DNA from: Stereocaulon alpinum
Taxonomy: Eukaryota > Ascomycota > Lecanoromycetes > Lecanorales > Stereocaulaceae
Direction of reading: 5' to 3'
NCBI GenBank assembly: GCA_018257865.1
Contig: JAEUBA010000073.1
Span: 101,543 to 165,542 of the forward strand
DNA length: 64,000 bases
Under the pieces are notes generated by a model that saw only the letters and a program-made list of their open reading frames with translations, was not told the DNA's origin and ran no database searches. The position numbers and the translations under genes are program-made. Shown piece after piece: positions 35,719 to 46,970 of this stretch. How positions within the stretch are numbered: the stretch's first letter is position 1; each line of letters begins with the position of its first letter.

Positions 35719-36821
35719 TTATTGCTCATAGAGTTGAAGAAATCTTTGAAGCTCGGAGAGCACATTTCGATAATCGGGATCTTGATCGCTTAAAAACTTG
35801 GTCATATCCATATGGTTTGCGTGGATGCCAATAGGTGTATACCTGTCAAGGGTTGCTGAGGTTTTTGGCACAATCTTGTCAGGGTCAGCATTACGACACT
35901 TCCAAGTCGTTCCAACCAAAGATTACCTCTCCAATAGCCCGCACTGGTAGTTCTTCATAAAAGCATACGATTGCCATTTCCCAACCTCTAAGCATCGTAT
36001 GGAAGTCTTGCCGTATTCGTGCCATAACCTCGGATTTCTGTTGAAGGATTTCGAGCGTTCCCTGGTTGACTCGACGAAAGTATTGGAGAAACTTGCTGCC
36101 CACGACAGCCCATTCGGCAAGACCCGAGCCACAGTGTGGGGTTCCCATGAAGAGAATGCCTCTTGTATGTTCAAGGATACGCTGAGTATGTCCATCGGCA
36201 CTGCCCCTGGATTTCAACAACGCCTATCACATCTCAGGTTTAGTTCTCAAACAAGGCAAATGCCATCTTACATCTTGACAAACAATTCCGCCCATACTAT
36301 GCGCAACGAATGCGAGCGGTCTTGTGCTCTGTAGGAGAAGAATCAGCCGAGTAGCCCAGGTCACAGCCCTTAAACTAACAGTGTTTGTGCTATCTCGCAG
36401 ATTGGCGAGCGACAACAAGAATTTTTGACTGTGGTCGCCGACCGAATTTTGGGATGCCATCGACCAAAAGTTGACCACATCCGCATCGTAACCGTACATA
36501 ATAATCCTGGCTTGAGGGAGATCGTTGGGGAGGAGTGATTCCGGCCAGCCGGCTGCAGCACCCTTTGCAGTCCATGTGGACTCCCTGCCACCCGTAAGGC
36601 CGTGGATGAACACGATGCTGGGGTTTTGGATTAATGCTAGAAAGCACGAAGTGGTTGGGATATCCTCACTCAATCACCGCATCCACTGGGCCCGGAATCA
36701 CCACTCGCGGGCCTAAGGTTGGGGTAGGCGCGAGCCGCTCAGTCTTTTTCAGACCCTCACTTGTGCTCTGAGGCTCGACCTCGCCTTTGCGAGACCACAA
36801 TTTGCGGGTGATAGCGGTCAT
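35719..36821 (-). CDS. SesB-like serine esterase/lipase (alpha/beta hydrolase, DUF676 type)
   Basis: Five exons (36821-36670, 36617-36380, 36328-36272, 36223-35927, 35874-35719) give exactly 299 residues; all four introns (48-52 bp) keep the frame. The hydrolase fold starts at IVFIHGLTGGRESTWT, with the oxyanion-side HG motif. The nucleophile elbow FVAHSMGGIVCQDALLKS carries the Ser. GILFMGTPHCGSG follows. The C-terminus IGIHANHMDMTKF supplies a candidate catalytic His, and then SDQDPDYRNV. This is the Pezizomycotina SesB family, found either fused to NLRs or encoded next to them as the executor domain in allorecognition/cell-death modules. About 50 N-terminal residues precede the fold. I see no obvious Gly/Asn-rich amyloid motif there. 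The gene is head to head with the NLR at 37026, about 0.2 kb away. Confidence 0.87.
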
Positions 36822-37025
36822 GATAGTCTTGCTATGGCTGATTTGCCCTGACAGCGGAAGAGCCAGGCGGCGTCGTGCTTCCGCAGGACTGTATGATCAA
36901 CCTTGCAATTAGCTGAGGTGTCCAATCATATTGCATGACTCCGCCGAGAGCTACCGGGACGAAGCTCGATCACTCTTCACACGCGGGCGTACGACCACCA
37001 TAATGACAGTATATGCCTTCTAGAC
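36822..37025. promoter_or_regulatory. Short divergent promoter between esterase and NLR
   Basis: Only 204 bp separate the two start codons, so the two genes probably share promoter elements and may be co-expressed. No specific binding site is identified. Confidence 0.5.
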
Positions 37026-39620
37026 ATGCAGACAAACAGTGTGCGGGTAGAGAAAGAATTTGGCGGACACTTCTATAGCCATGGAGGTGGGCAGTTCCTG
37101 GGAAACAGCTTCAACACTAACGGCGCCCCGATCTATTTCGATCCCAGCTCTGGTACGTTTAGATCATAGAGAGCTGCATCTGCTGGTAGTATAGCTTACC
37201 AAGCGCAGACAACAGGCCTCCTACGAGTGTCTGCGAGTTACCCGACTCCATCCTCTCCTTGTATTTCACGGGTCGAGGTGATGAGCTGCAACAGATTGAT
37301 CGTATGTTCAGCACATCCTCCGGGGAGCTCCCGGCACGCTGCGTTATACACGGGATGCCGGGAGTGGGAAAAACACAGCTGGCCTTGAAGTTTGCCACGT
37401 GTGCATCCCAGAGAAGCCAATATACCTATATCTTTTGGGTGTCTGCAGCGTCGGTAGAGAAGTTGACCCGGGACTTCTCCAAGCTGGTGGATCTTCTCCG
37501 TCTCCCTAGGCGACATACTCTAGACCAGGTCACCAAGCTTACCGTGGCGCGAGCTTGGTTGGAAGATCCGACAGCTGCGGGGAGCTGGTTGGTCATCCTT
37601 GATAATGTGACTCCGGAGACGACTGCGATGCTTCGTGATATGCTTCCACGAAGGAACAGCGGGGGTCGGCTTCTCTTTACCACTCGGACGGCGAAGACTG
37701 CGGAAGTGTTCACTGCCCCGGGAGAATCATCCCAGCTGGCTTTGCAGCCGCCAGGGATCAGCGATGCGGTGGCGATGCTCTCAGCCGGCGCTGGAACAGA
37801 GCGAGAAGGCAGAAGGGAAGCGAGCTATGCGGATGCTGAACAGGTCGTCCGGTCGGTGGGAAACTTGCCTCTGGCAATCGATCAAGCTGCATCGTATATG
37901 AGGGATACTGGAAGCAGCCCAAAAGAACTTCTTGATCTATATAAGAGCGAGGAGGCAGTTGAGGTGAGAACAGATTATGAATCCTTGGGAGTAAAGGCTG
38001 ACGACAAGCTAGATCCTTTCATGGGAGAATGATCTCTCACGCCATAAAGAGAAATCGGTGGCAGCTACTTTTACGCCGGCTCTGAACCAAATCTAAGGGA
38101 CAGCCCCGGACGCCTTGACTCTTCTTCGAGTTCTATGCTTCTGTGACCCTGAAATCATCCCGATCAGTATCTTCACGCAAGGATGTAGCGCTCTGCACCG
38201 GGACGATCGGCGTAACGTACCTCCAGCACGAGCACTCGCCGAGCTTAAAGCAGTGATAGACTTGTTCCGGTCTCGAACGCGCCTCTCTAAGGCCATCCAA
38301 GAGATCCAGCGGCTATCCCTAGCGGTTCAGATGCTGGAGGGATCTGAACGTATACTACGGATCCATGACCTGGTCCAATTTCTACTTCGGTCGAAGCTCA
38401 TGGCCGATACGGAACGAGGGCAGTGGCTGGAAGCGGCAATATGCGTCGTTTGCGTGGCCTTCGAGGAAATTGGTGATCGCCTGTCTCCGCGAAATTGGAG
38501 CCGATGTGGTCAGTTTATCAGCCATATTGAATCTCTAGAGGCCTCTGCAGAGCAATATGGGCTCGCGAATACTGATCTCTTAGATGCGAGTACGTGGGCT
38601 GCGGTGTATTTAGACAAGTGTGGGCTCTATCGGAAAGCAGCAGGGATGAACAAGCGGACATGGGACCATCAAAGAACTATCTTAGGCGAGGAGCATCCCT
38701 CTACGCTGACCAGCATAGCCAACCTGGCTATGGCATATTGCCATCAGGGACGCTGGAAGGAGGCTGAAGAGTTAGACGTGCAGGTGATGGAGATGAACAA
38801 GAGGGTGCTAGGCGAGGAGCATCCCTCCACGCTGACCAGTATGGCTAACCTGGCTTTAACACATTCGCATCAGGGACGCTGGAAGGAGGCTGAAGAGCTA
38901 AACGTGCGGGTGATGGAGATAAGGAAGAGGGTGCTAGGCGAGGAGTATCCCGATACGCTGACCAGCATGGCCAACCTAGCTTTGATATATTGGAAGCAGA
39001 GACGCTTGGAGGAGGCTGAAGAGCTGGGGGTGCGGGTGATAGAGATAAGGAAGAGGGTGCTAGGCGAAGAGCATCCCGATACGCTAATGAGCATGGCCAA
39101 CCTAGCTTCGACATACTGGAATCAGGGACGCTGGAAGGAGGCTGAAGGGCTGCACGTGCAGGTGCTAGAGATAAGGAAGAGGGTACTAGGCGAAGAGCAT
39201 CCCGATACGCTAATGAGCATGGCCAACCTAGCTTCGACATATTCGAGTCAGGGACGCTGGAAGGAGGCTGAAGAGCTGGGGGTGCGGGTGATAGAGATAA
39301 GGAAGAGGGTGCTAGGCGAAGAGCATCCCGATATACTAATCAGCATAGCTAACCTGGCTTTAATATATTCGAATCATGGACGCTGGAAGGAGGCTGAAGA
39401 GCTGGAGGTGCGGGTGATAGAGCTAAGGAAGAGGGTACTAGGCGAGGAGCATCCCGACACGCTGACTAGTATGAACAATCTTGCCCGCACCTGGAAAAGG
39501 CAAGGCCGAAATGCAGAGGCTATCAATTTGATGGGTGAATGTATCCATCTACGAACCCGAATCTTAGGTGCTGATCATCCCGATACATTGTCTTCTTCCG
39601 CAGCATTCACTGTATGGTAG
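37026..39620 (+). pseudogene. NB-ARC/TPR NLR-type receptor with one in-frame stop
   Basis: Exons 37026-37152, 37209-37963 and 38013-39620 are inferred (introns 56 and 49 bp, the second with a GGCTGAC branch); they would give about 829 residues. A short N-terminus has the Gly/Asn-rich segment GGGQFLGNSFNTNG. NB-ARC: FTGRGDEL, P-loop GMPGVGKT at 91-98, Walker B LVILDN near 170, LLFTTR, and GNLPLAIDQAASYM near 265. Linker: SWENDLSRHKEKSVAATFTP. C-terminus: seven kinesin-light-chain-type TPRs of 42 residues. A TAA at 38094-38096 (about codon 322) interrupts the linker, and both flanks read on in the same frame (ALNQI, stop, GTAPDALTLLRVL). Either it is a recent pseudogene, or the halves are expressed separately (ATG at 38115), or the stop is an assembly error. 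Family role: intracellular non-self or stress sensing that triggers cell death. Confidence 0.8.
38640..39610 (+). repeat. TPR-encoding tandem repeat, 126-bp period
   Basis: Seven consecutive 42-codon units, each reading approximately EEHPDTLTSMANLA followed by a Y..QGRWKEAEEL core and EIRKRVLG. Nucleotide identity between units is high by eye. The variable positions cluster at the residues between ANLA and QGRWKEAE and after EEL. Confidence 0.9.
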
Positions 39621-42425
39621 ATACAAGAATCCAAGATTAGTTCCTCTACAACAAGCGATCTAACAACCACTGAGGGAGAGTTAGGCCGGCTGGAGGAATC
39701 ATCACATCATACTATACACTTAGGGCCCCAAAAAAGGGGTTTTTGGCTTCGCTTAAGCAGAAATTTCATTTGTGACAAGTCAACTTGCTATTTGTATTGA
39801 CGTTCTAAGATTTAGCTATTATTTAGGACGCCTTCGTTAGGCTTACGGGCAAAATGAATCTCGGGTCTTAGATTGCAAACGCTACAGTCAGTGTATTGTA
39901 CTAGCTCTTTACAGGGAACGGAAAGCCTAGAGGGCTAAACGGGGGATATAGAGAGGGGCGCAAGGATTTGAAAAACGGATAAAGGATCAGGCAGACAATG
40001 GCACGAAAGTATTGATGTTGACCAGGATGCTGAATCCGGCTGCTCTGACATCAGCAAGCGATTAACAGTAGAGTATCTAAGCATAACTCAAATTAGTTCT
40101 TGGGAATCCCTAAAATTACGGCCAAAATGGGCTTTACCCGACTATCCTATCCAGTGACTTGCCATTCAACCATTATAGAAAGCGTAGACGTCCGTACCGC
40201 ATCCACTCAAAATTTCAGGTAAGAGATTCAATGACTTGCTGCATGTGTATCACATATTGATTAGCAATTGTACAATTCCCAAACATCAATTATATCATTA
40301 CGCCGGTAACGATCTTCCGCTCCTCTGCCAAAGACCTTACACAGTCCTGCACATCTATTCCGGAGACCTATGGGTCTTCAGGTCAGAATAGGGCTCCCGA
40401 GAACTGTTACGGTTCGCTGCATAAAATGGCGTCTCGGGAAGGGTGAAAATCTCCGATGGACGGGCAGCACACACATTGTGGCTCCACAATGAGATGTTCC
40501 CGTCCAGTGGAGATATGGTACCACTGCAAGGGCCCGTCCTGGTGCATATCGCCTGACGTGAGATGCACTGTCGGGCAGTGATTGACGAAAGTGGCAATAC
40601 GCAATGCGTTGCGGCCGGCTCAGAAACGACCTGGTCCGAAGGAGATACTGCTGAGCCAATTCAATCTCTCCACTGTCAGAGGGAGCCTCTATTGGAACGA
40701 AAACATAATTGGCGAGGGAAATGACACTCCACAGTGGTGCAGCACGCCCACAGACCCTTTTCCGTGAAAGGCTGTTCAGAAAGGATGTCTTGGAGGGTGG
40801 AAGCTCCGATGAATAGACAGCACATACATTGTGGCTCCATCACAAGGCATCTTCATCCAGTGTAGGACGGCTTATGTATCAGATTTGATCATACATATAT
40901 AGGATGACCTCCGCCGGATCGTCGGGCAGTGGCAGACAAAATTGATAAATACACAAAGCATTCCAACCTGTTTATGAGTCGATCGAATTTAAAGGGACGT
41001 ACTTAGGCACTGAGCAATGATAATCTCTCCAGTGTAACAGGGGGCCTCTACCACAATAAGAACGCAGTCGGCAAGGGACAGAAATCTTGCAATAGTGCAG
41101 CGTACCCGCAGGCCTCCTTACGTGGAGACTTGTTCGGAAAGACAGTCTTGGGAATATATACAATTTGCCGCCTTGTATACACTGACTGCACCTAAAACTC
41201 ACACATGAAAATTCGGGGGAGTCTTTTCTTATACGCTTATCAGTGGAGGTGAATCAATATAGATACGACGTATGACTCTGTTCGTGACAAATCCAGCCTA
41301 ATACTAGACTAGTATAGGGACCAAGCTCTGTAACGCTGTCCAACAACGAACGCAATATATAGGAGAACCGAAACCAGAAGAGAGAAGAGAGCGGTACTAT
41401 AGATGGGGTTGAGAAGGCCATCTATAGATATTGTCGTATTTAGTAACGGATCAGAGCCAACTTACAGTTCTTCGCCGGTCGAAGTACCTCGCGTCGTGCT
41501 TAAGAAGGCGTTGGTCTACGGAGAAGTCTAGGAAATCGCTTAAGTCACATCTCATAACTTCTGGCGGACAAACGGCAAGGAAGACGGATGGAAGTCTGAG
41601 GGAAAATTGGAATGGAGCGTTGGCAATACTATCCTACACCAAAGAGCTGTTTGGTGTGAGGAAGAAGAGTGGTAAAGAGCAATAGCGGAAGAAACGGTGA
41701 ACTGGCTAAGTCTTTGGAACCCTATACCTGACGGTTGATCAAATGACTCGTAATACTTCGGGAATGCTCCGCGTTGAGCCTTTTCTATTCTGTGCAATTA
41801 AACTCGCTTTTTGTGTTTGCTAGCACTCCACTCCCATGTCTCCATGCCTAGTGTCAGCTCGTGTTACCTCGCTCCCTGCAAGGACTATGGTCTACGAATG
41901 TCTGGACATCGAGACTATTATGCTATGATATTCCTGTCTCCTATCGCACTCCTGACGACAGCGAATCTCTGTATTCTAAGTATCTAGTATAGACAACTAT
42001 ATTCGACCCCCTATTATGACTTTGGTCTCAAGCATTTGCCAGCGTTACTTAGAAGTCGAGTCAAAGAGAACAGGAAAGCCTAAGGTTGAGCACAACATTA
42101 TCATAACCTCTACTGTAAAGTAATGCGGTGATCATTGCGGTGGACTCGCTCGATGAATCTGCTGTCATTCCAGACAGTTATCGTCTTCTTCCCGTTCACA
42201 GTTACACTATCATTTGCAAGCTTGTATGGATATGACATCGGAACATCGGAAGTCGAATTCCCCTTGTATTTTTATTTCAAAGCCCAATTCTCAAAGCCTA
42301 AAATTCCAAGGCAGCATCCATACATAGATGCGCAGGCGCTGCAGGCGCTACAGGCTCCCGCTAAAGCGAAATCTATAGGGGAAATGGAACAGCCTGGAAT
42401 GTAAAAAAACCCGACGGTATTGCGA
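39621..42425. other. Gene-poor transition zone
   Basis: No supported gene. It contains a diverged tandem duplication (listed separately). Short open frames at 41431-41685 and 42135-42404 are unrecognised; the latter ends 21 bp before the inverted-repeat element and may be a truncated gene. AT content rises towards the right. Confidence 0.45.
40416..41150. repeat. Diverged tandem duplication, period ~353 bp
   Basis: Two copies share CAGCACACACATTGTGGCTCC (40467 region) versus CAGCACATACATTGTGGCTCC (40820 region). Further shared blocks follow in the same order: TCGGGCAGTG, AATCTCTCCA(C/G)TGT, GGGAGCCTCTA/GGGGCCTCTA and GTGCAGC(A/G). Many small gaps and substitutions show that the duplication is old. 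Confidence 0.65.
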
Positions 42426-42533
42426 TACCGTAGATTCGGAAACCATTGGCGGAGACGCTAACGCGCTTTTGGGGTACCCCACCACACACTAAATTTAGGC
42501 GGCAGAAGAGGTACTAGGCGAGCGCTACGTTAT
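42426..42533 (+). repeat. Left terminal inverted repeat
   Basis: 108 bp, inverted relative to 46971-47078. It keeps CA dinucleotides (for example CCACCACACAC) where the right copy reads TA on the same strand, so this copy largely escaped RIP. Confidence 0.85.
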
Positions 42534-42660
42534 CTCTGCAGTAGTCCTTATATAGTCTTCCTAAAATAGTAAAGATAAAGGACTCACCGCTTTATATATA
42601 GTATTTTACCTCCCCTGCGCTTATAGATTATAGACCTTACTATTACTATCGCTATACCTG

Positions 42661-43329
42661 TAAGGAGTAGGTCAGACTCCGGGCCAGAGCCCTACCCCTC
42701 TGCCACCTAGAAGAGGCAAAAGTCAAGGATATCGGGTCCGATACTTAGAAGGCCCCTATTAGGGCTTAAAGCGTATCTACCCCTTATAACTATTCCCCCC
42801 CTTAAGGGACTCGCCCCTGAGGACTACTAATAGTGTAAGTTGAACTTCCCCTAGATTAACACCGCTTAGCGAGAGTTGTTAGGTTATAAGGCCCCCGTAG
42901 AGCGCCTTACTAAGGCTTAGTTAAGGCCCTTACTAGGGTGCCTCTAAGCTGGCCAATCCGCGCGTAATAGCGTAATACTATACCCAGTTAAGGCCCTTGC
43001 TAGGGTGCCTCTAAGCTAGCCAATCCGCGCGGTTACTTATACGATACTATACCCAGTTAAGGCCCTTACTAGGGTGCCTCTAAGCTAGCTAATCCGCGCG
43101 TGACAGCGCGATATTCAGTACCCCTCTAAGAGTCGAACCCCCGACCTTATACGCTAAGGCGCCTAGGCGATTGACTAACGGAGTATTAGACCCGATATAA
43201 TTATAAGGAGTAGGTTAGACTCCGGGCTAGAGCCCTACCCCTCTACCACCTAGAAGAGGCAAAAGTCAAGGATATCGGGTCCGATACCTAGAAGGCCCCT
43301 ATTAGGGCTTATAGCGTATCTACCCCTTA
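42661..43329. repeat. 127-bp direct repeats flanking a three-copy minisatellite
   Basis: Near-identical 127-bp copies lie at 42661-42787 and 43203-43329. Both contain AAAAGTCAAGGATATCGGGT. Between them, a ~68-bp unit (TTAAGGCCCTTACTAGGGTG...AATCCGCGCG) is repeated three times starting near 42920, 42988 and 43057. The arrangement resembles a small insertion with terminal direct repeats. Confidence 0.7.
43122..43190 (-). other. tRNA-like segment (B-box)
   Basis: On the minus strand this reads an A-box-like TTAGTCAATCGCCTAGGCG, a CCTT...AAGG stem around a 7-nt loop, and GGGGGTTCGACTC, a good B box. The acceptor stem is not clearly paired and the loop lacks the invariant T33, so this is not a functional tRNA call. 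It could be a tRNA fossil or the promoter of a SINE-like unit lying between the 127-bp repeats. Confidence 0.35.
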
Positions 43330-43559
43330 CAATACCCCTTAGAAAGCGTCGTTCTAGTACTTTTAAAAGGAACTTTACTATTAATAAGGAGCCTACTATC
43401 GCCTAGACGCCTCGCTATCTAACTCTTAAGCCTCCTACCCCTGCTACTACTACTACTACTGCTACTACCGCCCCCGTCCCTTAAATACCTAGACGTCTAA
43501 TTCTAAAGCCTCCTACCCCTTAACTTAGTCGTCTAGTATTAAAGCCGCCTTAGGCGCTT

Positions 43560-45560
43560 AAGGAGGCTGAGGAGCGTCTACCGCTACTAAAAAAGGGTGG
43601 TAAAGCTTTAAAGCCTACTACTAAGAAAGCCTCTAAAAAGGCTTCCTTAGCGACTAAGTAAGCCCTCTCTTTAAGTATAGATAGATCTTTTTATACTCCT
43701 AATATATTCTACTTAAGTATACTACTGCTACTGCTTCCCCTATTAAGCTTCTTTACCTTAAGCTAAACGTCCTTAATATTACTATCCTTAGTAAAGTTAC
43801 TTAGGGCTAAAGCTTAGGAGGTAATTAATTTAGTACTAGATATACTATCTTAAATATTTATAGCCTTATTTCGATATAATCTACTAGATAAGGCTAAGGA
43901 TAAGGATATTAATAAAGTAAAGCCTAAGACTTAGTTATTAATTACTTAGATATATTTTAATACCCTATAACCCTAGTTTAGACGCTATTCGACTAAAAGC
44001 CTATTTATAGGCGTTAATAGTAAGCTAAATAGGAGGTAGACGTAGGCTAAAAAGGATATATTTTATAAAGAAGGTATTCTTAGTAATAGTTAGGAAAGTA
44101 AGGAGACTTTAAAAGATATTAATATCTTATAGTCTTAGACTATAGCTAGTTAGTAATCCTATAATTCTATAGTAAAGAAGAAGGGAAAGGCCCTAGTTTA
44201 CTAAATTAATAATAATAAGTCTAAGTCGCTAGTTACTATTAAATATAAGCTTGCTATTAAGTTATTTTAGGAGAAGGATACCTAAAGTTTAACTATTCGT
44301 AGTTAGATCTTCTAGGACTATACTATTAATAGTAGTAATAACCTTATAATTACCCCTATATATTAGAAGTAGCGTAACTTTACTAGTTAATAGGCTATAG
44401 AGAGAGGCTACGTATACTACTAAGTCTTAGTCTAAGTAATACTATTCTATAAGAAGCTTATAGGGCTAAATCGACGCTCTATAACTACTAAGACGCAGTA
44501 TAATTAGTTAAGTATTAAAGAAGAGCTCCGGGCGTAGTAGGAGGAAGGGAAGAAGGGCCTATAAGTTAACCTTATATACTATTAGGCTTATAATAGTACT
44601 AGAGAGATCCCTATTATAGGTAAAGCAGCTAAGAAGAAGCCTAGGACGATAATTTTAGGAATATTAAGAGGCTCTATATATATCCTAACTAATAGGCTTC
44701 TTAAGGAGATAGATAGGACGAATACTAAGGATCCTTAAAGGCAGAAATAATAGGATATTTATAATCGATAGGCTTATAAGAGTTCTATATATAAGAATTC
44801 GGGCTACTATTACTATTTATATAAGGGCGAGTACTTACCCCTCCTTCCGAATCTTTTAAAGATATAGGTAGCTGCTATCCTTAAAGATACCTTAGGTTAA
44901 CTTACTAATAACTAGCCGCCTAAGTTAGTACTTATATAGCTATAGTAGACTCAGAGGAATAAGGCTTATAAAGAGAAGAGATAGTATACTACTAAGCTAC
45001 CTATACCTACTTATCCTACTATAGGAGGGTAGTTTAGACTGCTATAGCCTCCGCCTTTCTATCCCTATAGATATAGCTTTTTACTAGGCTTTTTACTAGG
45101 CTTTTTACTAAGCTTTTAGCTACTAACGTTAGGGCCCTAGTCGCCTAGAGATATAAGAACTTTAGATTTAATTTAAGAACTTTAGGCTAGAGGTATAGCT
45201 AGGATAATAACTCGCCGCCCTTATTTAACCTCTCGCTTAGTTATAGTATTACTAGATCTCCCCCCTTATTAAGATAGCAGTCCTATTAAAGGCGAGCTTA
45301 CTAAGTTTATTAGGTAGCTCTATATAAGGCACCCTAAATTTATAGACGTATATAAGAAGGCTTTAGATACGCTAATAGATAAGGGCTATACTATAGATAT
45401 TATATAGGCTTAGAAGAATAATAAGTATAAGGAGTAATAGCGTAAGCTTAGGATTAAGCCTAGGATTAGTCGTTAATTAGCTAGGAATATTAGTAAATAG
45501 GGCCGTAAGAGGTAGGTTTAAAGAAATCGACTATTATTACTACTATAGCGGTTTTTAGTA
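43560..45560 (+). pseudogene. RIP-destroyed plus-strand coding relic inside the TIR element
   Basis: The plus strand reads as protein if TAG/TAA are taken as RIP-derived stops. Examples are SPIKGELTKFIR followed by HPKFIDVYKKALDTLIDKGY (about 45285-45390), and GEYLPLLPNLLK near 44830. It is transcribed opposite to the transposase. The product is not recognised; it may be an accessory ORF of the transposon or an inserted element. Confidence 0.4.
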
Positions 45561-45789
45561 AGGCCTTATTCAGTAAGGCCTTAGCAGTCTTCTAAAAAGC
45601 AGGGATATATAATTCCGTCTAGTAAGATAACAGCGTATAAAGATAAGACTTAGGATAATAACCTAGGGTTATATAAGTAAGGGGATATATACGGTAGAGC
45701 TAATCTTAGTAATCTAGAGTATTTTAAGACGTAGCTAGAGACTCAGCGAGAGATATAAATTAATATAATCTAGACTATAAGCTTTTAAG

Positions 45790-46900
45790 CTCCTTCTTCT
45801 TTATCTAACTCCTCTACCTATCTAATTATATTATTAACGCCCTTATATTCGATCCCTACTAAGCGGAAGAGATTACCTACCTCAGCCTATTCGTCTTAAG
45901 CCTATACTACTAAGTTTAGAAACTCTCCGTAGGTATTATCTATTAAATAGAGCTCCGCAATATTATAGTATCTTCTTATCTAAGCTTTTAAAACGGTAAA
46001 GGATATCTTAATAGGGTTTAAATCCAGCGAATAGGGAGGTAGATATTTAAGTTAAACGCCTACTTATTAATATATATCTTTTAACTTAGGACTCTAGTAT
46101 ATCTTATAATTATCTATAATAATTATAGACCTAGGACCGCTACTTACGTATAGTATATAGTAAGGAAGGACTTAATCTTAAACGAATTTATTAAATATAG
46201 CGGTAGTAATCAAACCCTAATATATTATCCAGTTAATATAGCCGTCGATTATAAAGGTAGGTAATAGACTCTACCTCTTACTCCTTATTAGGCTTTATAT
46301 TACTAACGGTATCCTTTTTAGGGGTCCCTATCTAAATTTTCGATCCCCTAAGCACTGTTAGTAAGTACTAGCTAAATAGAATTAATCTTACCTATACGCT
46401 TATAAGTAGTACTCTTATCTAGAAATATAAGCTAATCAGCCCGCTAATTAGATAGCTTAGTAAACTAGTAGTCTTAGAGCTCTTAGTTACGCTCCTTAGT
46501 AATCTTACGGTACTTTTTCTAAGACTAACTAAGGCGGGTAAGGGCTTCCTAAATTATAGTCTTACTAACTTAGATATTAAACTTATCTAGAAGGAAGAAG
46601 GCTATCTTATTTAGATAGGCTATAGGACGTTATTCTAGGTACGCTAGAAGCTCTTCCTCTAAAATGTAGTTTAAAGCCCTAGGCCTTCTACTACGGTCCT
46701 TACTAGGTATATATACCTCCCTATATTACCTCCAGCTCTTCCTTATACGCTGTAGTATCCGTAGGCTAATATTATAGCTACTAAGTATAATAGTATTATT
46801 AGTAAAACTAAGCTTAAACTCTTACTAAATAGTAGCCCTAGTATATAGATTTATTAATAGGACTATAGTAGCAGCGAGGGAGGTAGCGGCGGGTAAGTAA
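45790..46900 (-). pseudogene. Tc1/mariner transposase relic
   Basis: The minus strand translates, with many RIP stops, to recognisable fungal Tc1/mariner signatures. These include a helix-turn-helix-like segment with NKIAFFLLDKFNI, then KKYRKITKERN, a first catalytic block LIFLDKS, a second block (IIIDNYKIY) and the characteristic LPPYSLDLNPIKISF near the C-terminus. It is clearly inactive: stops every few dozen codons and acidic catalytic residues partly changed by G-to-A. Confidence 0.8.
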
Positions 46901-46970
46901 AACTCTAAAGAATAACGTCTATAGGGCCTTACTATTACCTTTCTAAGAAATATTAAATTATATCTAGTCT

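Noticed and set aside
37964..38012. Apparent frameshift between the NB-ARC and TPR parts of the NLR
   Set aside because: A 49-bp intron with GTGAGA donor and GGCTGAC branch restores the frame; only the TAA at 38094 remains unexplained.
43122..43190. A functional tRNA gene
   Set aside because: Good B box but no convincing acceptor stem and no T33 in the anticodon loop; kept only as a tRNA-like segment.
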